NCBI RefSeq assembly: GCF_006715145.1
Contig: NZ_VFMR01000001.1
Span: 1,240,001 to 1,304,000 of the forward strand
DNA: 64,000 bases
Direction of reading: 5' to 3'
From: Microbacterium sp. SLBN-146
GTDB taxonomy: Bacteria > Actinomycetota > Actinomycetes > Actinomycetales > Microbacteriaceae
Part shown: positions 45,355 through 54,271 of the stretch, piece after piece
How positions within the stretch are numbered: position 1 is the stretch's first letter
Layout: each line of letters starts with the position of its first letter
Notes under the pieces: generated by a model
The model's input: only the letters and a program-made list of their open reading frames with translations
Told to the model about the DNA's origin: nothing
Databases searched by the model: none
Program-made: the position numbers and the translations under genes

Positions 45355-46128
45355 ATGGATCTGACCCAGCGACTCAAGGACCGCGTGGCGATCGTCACCG
45401 GCGGCGCGTCCGGCATCGGACTCGCCACCGCGCGACGCTTCGCCGCCGAAGGCGCCCGCGTCGTCATCGCCGACCTCGACCCCGAGGCGGGCGAGCGAGC
45501 GGCGCTCGAGCTCGACGGCATCTACCGTCCCGTGGACGTCGCCGACGAGGCATCCGTCAATCTCCTCTTCGACTCGGTCGCCGGCGACCTCGGTGGGGTT
45601 GACATCGCCTTCAACAACGCCGGGATCTCGCCCGCCGACGACGACTCGATCGAGACGACCGAGCTGCCGGCATGGGAACGGGTGCAGGACGTCAACCTCA
45701 AGAGCGTCTATCTGTGCTCGCGGGCGGCATTGCGGCACATGGTGCCGGCGGGCAAGGGCTCGATCATCAACACCGCGTCCTTCGTCGCTCTGCTCGGATC
45801 GGCGACCTCGCAGATCTCCTACACGGCGTCGAAGGGCGGCGTGCTCGCACTGACGCGGGAACTCGGCGTGCAGTTCGCGCGGCAGGGCATCCGGGTCAAC
45901 GCCCTCTGCCCCGGTCCCGTCAACACGCCGCTCCTGCAGGAGCTCTTCGCGAAGGACCCCGAGCGCGCGCAGCGCCGGCTCATCCACGTGCCGATGGGGC
46001 GCTTCGCCGAGCCGGAGGAGCTCGCGGCGGCCGTCGCCTTCCTCGCCTCCGACGACGCGTCGTTCATCACGGCGACAGCCTTCGTCGTCGACGGAGGCAT
46101 CACCAACGCCTACGTCACGCCGATGTGA
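45355..46128 (+). CDS. Short-chain dehydrogenase/reductase of the amine locus
   Basis: A 257-residue classical SDR with TGGASGIG (15-22), NNAG (87-90) and catalytic Ser142, Tyr156 and Lys160 (YTASK). Asp at the end of the second strand (VVIADLD) suggests NAD rather than NADP. AGGAGAACC precedes the ATG, 32 bp after the aldehyde dehydrogenase. No FAD-dependent amine oxidase is present in the cluster, so this enzyme may supply the oxidation step, acting on an alcohol group of a gamma-glutamylated alkanolamine. That role is inference from context; generic annotation would be 3-oxoacyl-ACP reductase-like. Confidence 0.88.
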   Translation: MDLTQRLKDRVAIVTGGASGIGLATARRFAAEGARVVIADLDPEAGERAALELDGIYRPVDVADEASVNLLFDSVAGDLGGVDIAFNNAGISPADDDSIETTELPAWERVQDVNLKSVYLCSRAALRHMVPAGKGSIINTASFVALLGSATSQISYTASKGGVLALTRELGVQFARQGIRVNALCPGPVNTPLLQELFAKDPERAQRRLIHVPMGRFAEPEELAAAVAFLASDDASFITATAFVVDGGITNAYVTPM

Positions 46129-46140
46129 GTCGCTCGCAGT

Positions 46141-46238
46141 GTTCAGAATTCAGTCTGCGCGCACGACGGTCGTCTCCCCGCCCGCGGATTCGCGCGGCCG
46201 GGCCGCGGAGCCGCCGCCGTGCAGACTGAATTCCGAAC
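46141..46238 (+). repeat. Palindromic unit C2 (98 bp)
   Basis: Same length as C1. Arms GTTCAGAATTCAGTCTGC and GCAGACTGAATTCCGAAC pair with a single mismatch, and CCCGCGGA sits at the same internal position (41-48). It fills the gap between the SDR and the GntR gene and ends 17 bp before the GTG start. Confidence 0.82.
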
Positions 46239-46255
46239 GGGAATGAGGTGAGAGC

Positions 46256-46972
46256 GTGAGCGAGCAGTCTCTGCCCGAGCTGCGGCGGGCGGTCTACCGA
46301 CCAGTCCGCGAGGGGAACGCACTCGAAGACACGACGGCGCGGATCGTGCAGACGATCCGCCTCGGCGTCGTCGCCCCCGGCGAAACGCTGCCTCCCGAGC
46401 GGGAGCTTGCCGTCATGTACGCCGTGAGCCGCGACACCGTCCGCGAGGCGTTGCGTGAGCTCGCCGACGCCGGGTACCTCGAGCGTCGGCGCGGGCGGTA
46501 CGGCGGCACGTTCGTCGCCGATCCGCTCCCGCAGTCGGAGCATCCGTCGGCAGTCGGGGCGGTCGAACTCGACGACGTGCTGGGGCTTCGGCGCGTGCTC
46601 GAAGCCGGGGCGGCGCGTGCAGCGGCGGGCCGGGCGCTCGACGCGACGGTGCGTGAGGGGCTGTGGGCTCGGCACGAAGCAGCGGCGGCGGCGTCCGAGA
46701 GCGACTACCGCAGACTCGACTCGCTCCTGCACCTCACGATCTCCGAGATCGCCGGCATCCCCTCACTCGTCGCGCTCGTCGCGGAGAATCGCGCGCAGGT
46801 GAACGCGTGGCTCGACACGTTCCCGCTGCTGCCGCGCAACATCGAGCACTCCAACGCCCAGCACGAGCGGATCGTCTCGGCGATCCTCGCCGGAAGGGCG
46901 GATGCCGCGGAGTCCGCCGTCCTCGATCACCTGGCCGGATCCGAGGCGCTCCTGCGCGGATTCCTCGGCTGA
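46256..46972 (+). CDS. GntR-family (FadR/FCD) transcriptional regulator
   Basis: A 238-residue regulator. The N-terminal winged helix (about 20-85) shows PGETLPPERELAVMYAVSRD and VREALRELADAGYLERRRGRYGGTFV; the C-terminal all-helical FCD ligand domain follows (VLGLRRVLEAGAARAAAG, then ...HLTISEIAGIP, NAQHERIVSAILAG). GTG start with GAGGTGAG upstream. Position at the end of the amine genes suggests it controls them and the divergent permease, with a carboxylate intermediate as effector. Confidence 0.92.
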   Translation: MSEQSLPELRRAVYRPVREGNALEDTTARIVQTIRLGVVAPGETLPPERELAVMYAVSRDTVREALRELADAGYLERRRGRYGGTFVADPLPQSEHPSAVGAVELDDVLGLRRVLEAGAARAAAGRALDATVREGLWARHEAAAAASESDYRRLDSLLHLTISEIAGIPSLVALVAENRAQVNAWLDTFPLLPRNIEHSNAQHERIVSAILAGRADAAESAVLDHLAGSEALLRGFLG

Positions 46973-47015
46973 CCGCCACGCGCGACGCGCGGGAGGGCCC
47001 GACTACGCTGGTCGG

Positions 47016-47420
47016 ATGGCCGGCAAGAAGCGCTCGAAGAAGGACTCGCTCGAGTTCCGGAACGTCCAGCTCGCTGACGCACTCCAGACGCAGGACATGG
47101 CAGCGGTTGCGTTCGCCCTCCGCCACGGTCCGACCGTCGTCCCGCTCATGAAGCCAGGCGCACGCGACAACCCGCTCGACGTGGGCGAAGTGTGGACGTA
47201 CCGCGACCCGAACACGGGCGACGTGGCGCTTCTGCTGTTCAGTGATGCCGCCAACAAGCCCGCGGCGCTGCCGCCGGCTGTCGCGCTGCAATCCCCGGCC
47301 GCGCTGCGTGCACTTCTCGGAGCTCATCGGGAAGAGATCACGACGGTGTTCTTCGACATCGCCGGGCCTCACCCGCTGCAGGCGTCGCCCGATGACCTGA
47401 TCGCGGCGCTCGACGCGTAG
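47016..47420 (+). CDS. Conserved hypothetical protein (possible SseB-like fold)
   Basis: A 134-residue soluble protein with a lysine-rich start (MAGKKRSKKDSLEF), then the pattern VAFALRHGPTVVPLMKPG...GDVALLLFSD and a closing ...HPLQASPDDLIAALDA. The order of strands and a SPxALxxLL-like segment recall SseB-type domains, but the match is weak. It lies 43 bp after the GntR gene and converges on radA with a 10-bp gap. Confidence 0.7.
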   Translation: MAGKKRSKKDSLEFRNVQLADALQTQDMAAVAFALRHGPTVVPLMKPGARDNPLDVGEVWTYRDPNTGDVALLLFSDAANKPAALPPAVALQSPAALRALLGAHREEITTVFFDIAGPHPLQASPDDLIAALDA

Positions 47421-47430
47421 CGATCGGCGC

Positions 47431-48798
47431 TCAGAACCCGGGTGCCTCGTCGCCGGGCTTCGCCCGCACCCGCAGACGGACGTCGGACAGGGCGCCCGAC
47501 AGCGTGCCGGAGCGATTGTCGATGACGTCGGTGTAGCCGAGCCGCTTCGCTTCGGATCGCCGCTGCGGAGCCTGCGTCACGGGTCGCACCTCTCCCGTGA
47601 GGCTCAACTCACCGACGGCCGCAAGATGACGCGGCGTCGCCTGATTGCGAACGGACCCGGCGACGGCGATCGCGATGGCGAGGTCGGCCGCGGGTTCGGT
47701 GAATCGCACACCTCCGACGGTCGAGACGTAGACGTCTTGATCGCTCGTCTTGATGCCGGCGCGTCGCTCCAGCACCGCGAGCACCATCGCGACGCGGGCG
47801 CTGTCGACGCCGTTGACGATCCGCCTCGGGTTGGGGGAACTCGAGGCGATCGTGAGGGCCTGCACCTCGACGGGAAGTGCGCGCCGCCCTTCGAGGGAGA
47901 TCGCGATGCACGTGCCCGGTTCGGGATCGCCATGACCGAGGAACAGTGCACTCGGGTCGGGGACCTCGGCGATGCCCGCGCCCGTCATGTCGAAGCACCC
48001 GACCTCGTCGGTCGGGCCGAACCTGTTCTTGAGCGCCCGCACGAAGCGGAGCGACGTCTGGCGGTCGCCTTCGAAGTGGCAGACGACATCGACGAGGTGT
48101 TCGAGAATGCGGGGTCCGGCGATCGTGCCGTCTTTCGTCACGTGCCCGACGATGATGGTCGGGATGCCGCGATCCTTCGCGATCCGGATGAGGGTCGCCG
48201 CGACTTCGCGCACCTGCGACGGGTGCCCCGCCATGCCGTCGGACATCGCCGAGGACACCGTCTGGACCGAATCGACGATGAGGAGCTGCGGCTCGACCTG
48301 GTCGACGTGGCCGAGGATCGTCGCGAGGTCGGTCTCGCTCGCGAGATAGAGCTCATCGTGGAGCGCGTTGGTGCGCTCGGCGCGCAGCCGCACCTGCGCC
48401 GTCGACTCCTCGGCGCTCGCGTAGAGCACGCGCCGCCCTGCGCGGGCCGACTGCGCCGCGACCTCGAGCAGCAGGGTGGATTTGCCGACACCGGGCTCGC
48501 CCGAGAGGAGGATCGCCGCGCCCGGCACGACACCTCCGCCGAGCACGCGGTCGAACTCGCCGACCCCCGTCGTGCGGCGCGGCGCGTCGGTCGTGTCGAG
48601 CTGCGTGATGGGGCGTGCGACGCGCGTCGCGCCCGGTGCCACGGGAGCGACCGATCGCGTGATCCCGGTCTGCTCTGCGGCCTCGACGACCGTTCCCCAC
48701 TGCTGGCACTCGCCGCAGCGGCCCACCCAGCGCAGCGTCGTCCATCCGCATTCGGTGCACCGGTATGGTGCGGTCTGCGCGGGACGACGTGAGGCCAT
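47431..48798 (-). CDS. radA: DNA repair protein RadA
   Basis: A 455-residue RecA-like recombination factor for branch migration and repair. The N-terminal zinc finger is CTECG...CGECQ (about residues 14-31), Walker A is GEPGVGKST, the RadA-specific KNRFG is in ALKNRFGPTDEVG, and a Lon-protease-like C-terminal domain follows. The ATG starting MASRRPAQ is chosen since it precedes the zinc finger closely. It follows ldh on the same strand after a 61-bp gap that holds a small ACACCG/CGGTGT hairpin. Confidence 0.96.
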   Translation of the reverse strand: MASRRPAQTAPYRCTECGWTTLRWVGRCGECQQWGTVVEAAEQTGITRSVAPVAPGATRVARPITQLDTTDAPRRTTGVGEFDRVLGGGVVPGAAILLSGEPGVGKSTLLLEVAAQSARAGRRVLYASAEESTAQVRLRAERTNALHDELYLASETDLATILGHVDQVEPQLLIVDSVQTVSSAMSDGMAGHPSQVREVAATLIRIAKDRGIPTIIVGHVTKDGTIAGPRILEHLVDVVCHFEGDRQTSLRFVRALKNRFGPTDEVGCFDMTGAGIAEVPDPSALFLGHGDPEPGTCIAISLEGRRALPVEVQALTIASSSPNPRRIVNGVDSARVAMVLAVLERRAGIKTSDQDVYVSTVGGVRFTEPAADLAIAIAVAGSVRNQATPRHLAAVGELSLTGEVRPVTQAPQRRSEAKRLGYTDVIDNRSGTLSGALSDVRLRVRAKPGDEAPGF

Positions 48799-48859
48799 GT
48801 CCTCAGCGTACGTCGGGGTTCGGACACCGCGGCGGTGTGCGCCGCGGCATCCGCTCACC

Positions 48860-49813
48860 TCATGCGCGAAGCGAACTCGCGACGTCTCGCAGCGCCGCCG
48901 CCGACGCGTGGAACAGCTCGAGTTCGTGCGCGTCGAACTGCGTCTCGCGGATCGGCACGGCGCCCTTCGCGCTCACGATCGACGGGACCGACAGCGCGAC
49001 GCCGTCGACACCGTGGAAGTCGCGCAGCACGGGGGAGACGGGCATGACGGCGTGCTCGTCGTTGAGGATCGCCTCGATGATGCGGGCACTCGACAGGCCG
49101 ATCGCGTAGTTCGTCGCGCCCTTCCCCTGAATCACCTTGTATGCCGCGTCGCGGACGTCGATCGCGATCTGGTCGAGCTCGTCCTTCGTCATGCGGGGGT
49201 GGCCTTCGCTCTCCCAGTCGAGGATCGGCACGGTTCCGATCGTCGCCTTCGACCACAGCGGGAACTCCGTGTCTCCGTGCTCGCCGACGATGTAGGCGTG
49301 CACGCTCGAGGTCGAGACCCCCGCGCGCTGGCCGAGCTTCCATCGCAGCCGCGACGTGTCGAGGACCGTCCCGGAGGCGAAGATCCGCTCGGGGGGAAGG
49401 TCGGTCGCCTCCTGCGCGAGAACCGTCAGCACGTCGCACGGGTTCGTGACGATGACGTACACGGCGTCGGGCGCGGCGCTCAGGAGCTGCGGCATCATCG
49501 ACGTCATGATGCGGGCGTTGACCCCCGCGAGCTCGATGCGCGTCTGGCCGGGGTTCTGCTTCGCGCCCGCCGTGATGACGACGACGTGCGAGCCCTCCAC
49601 GACCGACAGGTCGCTCCCGCCGATGATGTCGCTCGACCCCGTGAACTGCGTTCCGTGCGCGAGGTCGAGCACTTCCGCCTCGGCCTTCTCGGTCGCGATG
49701 TCGTAGAGCGCGACGTGCCGGGCCGAGCCGCGGATGAGGGCGGCGTAGGCCGCGCTCGAGCCGACGCTCCCGGCGCCGACGATGGTGACTTTCGAGTTCT
49801 CGATGACTGCCAT
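48860..49813 (-). CDS. ldh: L-lactate dehydrogenase
   Basis: A 317-residue NAD-dependent enzyme interconverting pyruvate and L-lactate. The Rossmann motif is VGAGSVGSSAAY, the active-site histidine lies in GEHGDTEFPLWS, and the substrate arginine region is NPCDVLTV and SGTVLDTSRLR. The Gln in the specificity loop (TAGAKQNPGQTR) marks lactate rather than malate dehydrogenase. Its own transcription unit or shared with radA downstream. Confidence 0.95.
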   Translation of the reverse strand: MAVIENSKVTIVGAGSVGSSAAYAALIRGSARHVALYDIATEKAEAEVLDLAHGTQFTGSSDIIGGSDLSVVEGSHVVVITAGAKQNPGQTRIELAGVNARIMTSMMPQLLSAAPDAVYVIVTNPCDVLTVLAQEATDLPPERIFASGTVLDTSRLRWKLGQRAGVSTSSVHAYIVGEHGDTEFPLWSKATIGTVPILDWESEGHPRMTKDELDQIAIDVRDAAYKVIQGKGATNYAIGLSSARIIEAILNDEHAVMPVSPVLRDFHGVDGVALSVPSIVSAKGAVPIRETQFDAHELELFHASAAALRDVASSLRA

Positions 49814-49891
49814 GGGATCAGTCTGGCAGTGTGCGGATGCCGCGGGCCAGGCTCCCCGCCGGAACAAATCCCGCGGCGGGGCCGTGGCAGG

Positions 49892-51280
49892 TCAAGACTC
49901 CGAGGGAGCGACCTCGCGGGCGGGGTTGCGGATGCCGAGGAACGACACGATCCCGCCCGCGATCATGAGTCCGGCCGTCGCGATCGCGGCCCGATGGAAG
50001 CCGTCGAGATCGAGGCTTCCGCCGATGATGGTCGCGAGGAGGGCGATCGCGATGAGGCCCGCGATGCGCGAGACGGCGTTGTTGACGGCCGACGCGATTC
50101 CCGACCGCTCGGTCTCGATCGCCCCGAGGATCGCCGATGTGAGGGGCGCGACCGTGATCGACAGGCCGAGACCCATCACGATCATGCTCGGGAGCACCTG
50201 CCACCAGTACGAGAACTCCGGGGACACCGTCAGGAGGAGGAGTGACGCAACACCCATGAGGAGGGGGCCGACCGTCATGAACAGGCGGGGTCCCCAGCGG
50301 CCGGCGAGCGCTCCGGCCCGCGAGCTGAGCAGCACCATGAGGATCGTGATCGGAAGGCTCGCGAGGCCTGCCAGCGTCGCGGTCAGGCCCGCGCCCTGCT
50401 GCAGGTAGACCGCGACCACGAAGCCGTTGAGCGAGAGGGCGCCGTAGACGAAGAGGGTGGCGACGTTGCCCGTCCAGAAGTTGCGGACGCGGAAGAGGTC
50501 GAGAGGCAGGATCGGCTCCGCGACGGTGCGCTGCCGGAGGAGGAAGGCCCCGAACATGAGGACGCCTGCGGTCATCGGCGCCCAGATCGCCGGCGACGCC
50601 CAACCGAGGTGGGGCTGCTCGATGAGGGCGAAGACCATCGCCCCGAGGCCGAGCGTGCAGAGGATCGCGCCGAGCCAATCGATCGAGGCGTCGGGGCGAC
50701 GGAGGTCGCGCACCTTCGCTCGTGCCATGAGCCAGAAAGTCAGGGCGATCGGCAGGACGTTGATGAGGAACGCGAACCGCCAGGAGAGGTAGTCGGTGAA
50801 GACGCCGCCGATGACGGGTCCGACGATCAGGGCGCCCGTCGTGAGCGCCGTCCACGTGCCGATCGCACGAGCCTGTGCCGGGCCGTGGAAGGTGGAGGTC
50901 AGGAGGGCGAGTGAGCTCGGGACGAGGAAGGCGCCGGCCGCACCCTGGAGTGCGCGGGCGACGATGAGGAACTCGGGCGACGGGGCGGCGGCGATCGCGA
51001 TCGAGGCGATGCCGAAACCGATGAGGCCGATGCGGAGCACCAGCATCCGTCCGTACGCGTCGCTGACGGAACCCGCCACCAGGATGAGCGCGCCGAGCGT
51101 GATGAGGTAGGCGTCGACGACCCACTGCTGCGTCGTGAGCCCGCCGCCGAGTTCGCGTTCGATCGCGGGGAGCGCGACATTGACGACGGTTCCGTCGAGG
51201 AAGGCGACGAAGGATGCCAGCACGGCGATCGCGAGCACGAGTCGCTGATTCGTCGAGCTGCGCGGGATCGGCGAGCTCAT
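49892..51280 (-). CDS. DHA2-family (EmrB/QacA-type) MFS efflux transporter
   Basis: A 462-residue transporter with about 14 membrane helices. Family signatures are FVAFLDGTVVNVALPAI in helix 1, QWVVDAYLITLGALILVAG in helix 2 and GSVSDAYGRM in the 2-3 loop, with ALQGAAGAFLVPSSLALL (motif C-like region) later. Export of hydrophobic drugs or metabolites by proton antiport is expected; the substrate is unknown. No regulator sits next to it. A CCCCGCC/GGCGGGG hairpin lies just after the stop. Confidence 0.9.
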   Translation of the reverse strand: MSSPIPRSSTNQRLVLAIAVLASFVAFLDGTVVNVALPAIERELGGGLTTQQWVVDAYLITLGALILVAGSVSDAYGRMLVLRIGLIGFGIASIAIAAAPSPEFLIVARALQGAAGAFLVPSSLALLTSTFHGPAQARAIGTWTALTTGALIVGPVIGGVFTDYLSWRFAFLINVLPIALTFWLMARAKVRDLRRPDASIDWLGAILCTLGLGAMVFALIEQPHLGWASPAIWAPMTAGVLMFGAFLLRQRTVAEPILPLDLFRVRNFWTGNVATLFVYGALSLNGFVVAVYLQQGAGLTATLAGLASLPITILMVLLSSRAGALAGRWGPRLFMTVGPLLMGVASLLLLTVSPEFSYWWQVLPSMIVMGLGLSITVAPLTSAILGAIETERSGIASAVNNAVSRIAGLIAIALLATIIGGSLDLDGFHRAAIATAGLMIAGGIVSFLGIRNPAREVAPSES

Positions 51281-51450
51281 GCACTCACGGTAGCGCTGAA
51301 TCGACGCGGTAAGGGGGGACTGCCGACGTCCTCGCGGGCGGGATGCGCCACCCCCCGCAAGATCACCGACCTCCTTGCCGATGTCGTGCCTGCGATCGCT
51401 GTCTCGGTGCCGATTCGCGGCATCCGTCGGGGTGTCGTAAACTACCCCAC

Positions 51451-51538
51451 GGTGACGTGTCCGAGCGGCCGAAGGTGCAACTCTCGAAAAGTTGTGTAGG
51501 GTAACCCCCTACCGTGGGTTCAAATCCCACCGTCACCG
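51451..51538 (+). tRNA. tRNA-Ser (CGA)
   Basis: 88 nt with the long variable arm of a class II tRNA. The acceptor GGTGACG pairs with CGTCACC, the anticodon stem-loop CAACT-CTCGAAA-AGTTG gives CGA and the discriminator is G. TAAACT twelve bases upstream could be its -10 element. No integrase or duplicated 3' end was seen nearby. Confidence 0.96.
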
Positions 51539-51543
51539 CCATG

Positions 51544-51568
51544 AAAACCCCTGTTTATCAGGGGTTTT
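51544..51568 (+). terminator. Terminator of tRNA-Ser
   Basis: AAAACCCCTG/CAGGGGTTTT, a perfect 10-bp stem with a 5-nt loop followed by CTTATT. It can also act on the convergent LacI gene. Confidence 0.9.
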
Positions 51569-51592
51569 CTTATTGCGGCGCGCCGCGAGAGT

Positions 51593-52600
51593 TCAGCCTC
51601 CCGTCGACGCCCTCACGATCAGTTCCGGCTGGAAGACGGTCTGGCGCGGGATGCTGTCGGGGTCGGCCGCCTCCTCCAACAGGATCCGCAAGGCCGTGCG
51701 CCCGATCATGCGGCTCGGCTGACGCAGCGACGAGAGCGGCACAGCAGCGGCTGCGGCGAACGGGATGTCGTCGAAGCCGATCATCTCGATCTCGCCCGGC
51801 ACGAGAAGCCTGCCGTCGATCTTCAGGGACTGCAGAAGACCCAGCGCGATGAGGTCGTTCCCCGCGAAGATGGCATCCGGCCACTCATGACGGGGTCGTT
51901 CGACGATGCGGAGACCCGCCGCCACTCCCTCGGCAACGGTCGTCGCGCTGGTCGGATGGACCTCGATGTCGACGTGCGTGGATGCGTTGTCGGCCGCGGC
52001 GCGTGCACCAGCGAGGCGGTCGGTCATCTGCCGCACATCGAACGGGCCACCGACGAATGCGATGCGACGATGCCCGCGAGCGATGAGGTGCTCAGCGGCC
52101 AGCCTGCCGCCCAGCACGCTGTCGACGGAGACGGATGAGAACTTGCCGTCTCCACTGAAACGATCGACCAGGACCGCGGCGATGCCACGCGCTCGCAGCC
52201 GAGTCAAACGCGCCGTGACGTCGCCGTGCGGAGCGATGAGGACGCCGCGCACCTGCTGCTCCTCGAAGAGGTCGAGGTAGACCGCCTGGCGCTGCGGGTC
52301 TTCGTCAGTATTGCCGTGGAGAACTGCGATGCCGCCCTGCGATGCCTCGTCTTCCGCCCCGCGGACGACATCGTTGAAGAACGGGTTCGTCCCGTCCAGC
52401 ACGATGAAACCGACCGTCGAGCTGATCCCGGCCCGCAGCTTCCGCGCAGCGTCGTTGCGCACGTAGCCGAGCTGCTCGATCGCGTTGTTCACCCGTGACA
52501 CAGAGTCGGCCGACACTTCCCGCGGCCTGTTCAGGACGTTCGAGACCGTGCCCACCGAGACCCCCGCGAGTTGCGCGACGTCGCGAATGCTGGCGGGCAC
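51593..52600 (-). CDS. LacI-family transcriptional regulator of the rhamnose-type importer
   Basis: A 335-residue repressor of normal LacI length. The N-terminal helix-turn-helix is ASIRDVAQLAGVSVGTVSNV (hinge RKLRAG near residue 55), followed by a periplasmic-binding-protein-like sensor domain (TVGFIVLDGTNPFFNDVVRG). The GTG start is used because GGAG lies five bases upstream and the HTH begins there. It is divergent from the ABC operon; the operator TGAATCGATTCA between them is the likely target, and the imported sugar the likely inducer. Confidence 0.93.
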   Translation of the reverse strand: MPASIRDVAQLAGVSVGTVSNVLNRPREVSADSVSRVNNAIEQLGYVRNDAARKLRAGISSTVGFIVLDGTNPFFNDVVRGAEDEASQGGIAVLHGNTDEDPQRQAVYLDLFEEQQVRGVLIAPHGDVTARLTRLRARGIAAVLVDRFSGDGKFSSVSVDSVLGGRLAAEHLIARGHRRIAFVGGPFDVRQMTDRLAGARAAADNASTHVDIEVHPTSATTVAEGVAAGLRIVERPRHEWPDAIFAGNDLIALGLLQSLKIDGRLLVPGEIEMIGFDDIPFAAAAAVPLSSLRQPSRMIGRTALRILLEEAADPDSIPRQTVFQPELIVRASTGG

Positions 52601-52653
52601 TGCATCTCCATTCCCGGTGAACGTTGCGATTCGGCCACTCGGTCGACAGCGAC

Positions 52654-52682
52654 TTGACCGGACTGCAAGACATACATAGAGT
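52654..52682 (+). promoter_or_regulatory. Promoter of the rhamnose-type ABC operon
   Basis: TTGACC and TAGAGT separated by exactly 17 bp, the best sigma-70-like match in the window, about 65 bp before the start codon. Confidence 0.7.
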
Positions 52683-52687
52683 AAGCG

Positions 52688-52710
52688 TGAATCGAATCTG
52701 AATCGATTCA
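52688..52710. promoter_or_regulatory. LacI-type operator
   Basis: TGAATCGATTCA is a perfect 12-bp palindrome with the central CG of LacI sites; a half-matching TGAATCGAATC lies 11 bp upstream. The pair covers about +1 to +25 of the predicted transcript, where a bound repressor blocks initiation. Confidence 0.75.
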
Positions 52711-52747
52711 CTTTCTTCAGTTTACCTCAAGGGGGAGGCTCGGCGCC

Positions 52748-54271
52748 GTGACTACAGCCGACAATGACGCAGGCCAGCCTGCCCTGATCCTTTCACGCGT
52801 CGTGAAGTCCTTCGGAGCAGTGGTCGCTCTGCGATCGGGGAGTCTGACGCTCCACCGAGGCTCGATCCACGCGCTGATCGGTGAGAACGGTGCGGGCAAG
52901 TCCACACTCGTCAAGATCATCGCCGGACTTTACCGCCGCGACTCCGGGGAGTTCCTCCTCGAGGGAACGTCCGTCGACTTCACGAGTACGGCGCAGTCCA
53001 AGGCTGCGGGCATTGCCGTGATCTACCAGGAGCCGACGCTCTTCCCCGACCTCTCTGTCACCGAGAACATCTTCATGGGACGGCAGCCGACCAACAAGAT
53101 CGGCCGGATCGACCGGAAGGCGATGCGCACCGAGGCGACCGAGATCTTCCAGCGTCTGGGTGTCGGCCTCGATCCGGACCGCATCACCGAAGGTCTGTCG
53201 ATCGCCGATCAGCAGATCATCGAGATCGCCAAGGCCATCTCGCTCGACGCCAAGGTCCTCATCATGGATGAGCCGACCGCGGCACTGTCCGGCGTGGAGG
53301 TCGAGCGCCTGTTCGCCGTCGCCCGGAGCCTGCGTGACGAAGGTCGTGCGCTGCTGTTCATTTCGCACCGCTTCGACGAGGTCTTCGCGCTGTGCGACAC
53401 GGTCACGGTGATGCGCGACGGCTCCTATGTCGATACGACGGCCATCGTGGATACGACGGTCGACGACCTCGTGCGTCAGATGGTCGGCCGCGATGTCACC
53501 GAACTCTTCCCGAAGCTGCCCGCCACCGTGGGGGACGTCGTCCTCACGGTCGATCAACTCACCCGCAAGGGGGTCTTCCGAGACATCTCCTTCGAACTGC
53601 GTGCGGGGGAGATCGTCGGACTCGCCGGCCTCGTCGGCGCAGGACGCAGCGAAGTCGCTCGCGCGATCTTCGGCGTCGACGTCTACGAGTCCGGATCCGT
53701 CACGCTGCACGGCTCGCCGCTGCCGAAGGGCAACCCGCAGAAGGCGACGGCGCGCGGAGTTGCGCTCGTACCGGAGGACCGGCGCAAGCAGGGCCTCGTC
53801 TTGGAAGAGGGTGTCGCACGGAACATCACTCTCGCTATCCGGAAGAAGCTCTCGAAGTGGGGACTCATCTGGAACGGCGCCGAGAACTCGGCGGCCAAGG
53901 TGTGGGCGAGCCGGCTCGAGGTCAAGACCGCTGCGCTGGATGCCGAGACGGGGACGCTCTCCGGCGGCAACCAGCAGAAGGTCGTCCTCGGCAAGTGGCT
54001 CGCGACCGAGCCGACGGTTCTCATCGTCGACGAGCCGACTCGGGGCATCGACGTCGGCACCAAGTCCGAGGTGCACCGTCTCCTCAGTGAACTGGCTCAG
54101 CAGGGCCTCGCGATCCTCATGATCTCGTCCGAACTCCCGGAGGTGCTCGGCATGGCCGATCGTGTTCTGGTCATGCGCGAAGGCCGTCTCACGGGCGAGT
54201 TCTCCCGCGCGGAGGCGACACCGGAAGCCGTCATGTACGCGGCAACGGCGGATGCGGAGGCGGCAGCGTGA
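52748..54271 (+). CDS. rhaT: Sugar ABC transporter ATPase, rhamnose-type (CUT2)
   Basis: A 507-residue double ATPase energising CUT2 sugar import. The first domain has Walker [10 protein letters not shown] and signature LSIADQQ; the second has the degenerate Walker [10 protein letters not shown] usual for this family and the signature LSGGNQQK with [11 protein letters not shown] start with GGGGGAGG about ten bases upstream. It heads a four-gene operon with two permeases and a binding protein. The rhamnose assignment comes from the binding protein and gene order rather than from this sequence. Confidence 0.9.
   Translation: MTTADNDAGQPALILSRVVKSFGAVVALRSGSLTLHRGSIHALIGENGAGKSTLVKIIAGLYRRDSGEFLLEGTSVDFTSTAQSKAAGIAVIYQEPTLFPDLSVTENIFMGRQPTNKIGRIDRKAMRTEATEIFQRLGVGLDPDRITEGLSIADQQIIEIAKAISLDAKVLIMDEPTAALSGVEVERLFAVARSLRDEGRALLFISHRFDEVFALCDTVTVMRDGSYVDTTAIVDTTVDDLVRQMVGRDVTELFPKLPATVGDVVLTVDQLTRKGVFRDISFELRAGEIVGLAGLVGAGRSEVARAIFGVDVYESGSVTLHGSPLPKGNPQKATARGVALVPEDRRKQGLVLEEGVARNITLAIRKKLSKWGLIWNGAENSAAKVWASRLEVKTAALDAETGTLSGGNQQKVVLGKWLATEPTVLIVDEPTRGIDVGTKSEVHRLLSELAQQGLAILMISSELPEVLGMADRVLVMREGRLTGEFSRAEATPEAVMYAATADAEAAA

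Noticed and set aside
51451..51568. tRNA-Ser as attachment site of an integrated element
   Set aside because: No integrase, no duplicated tRNA end and ordinary genes on both sides.
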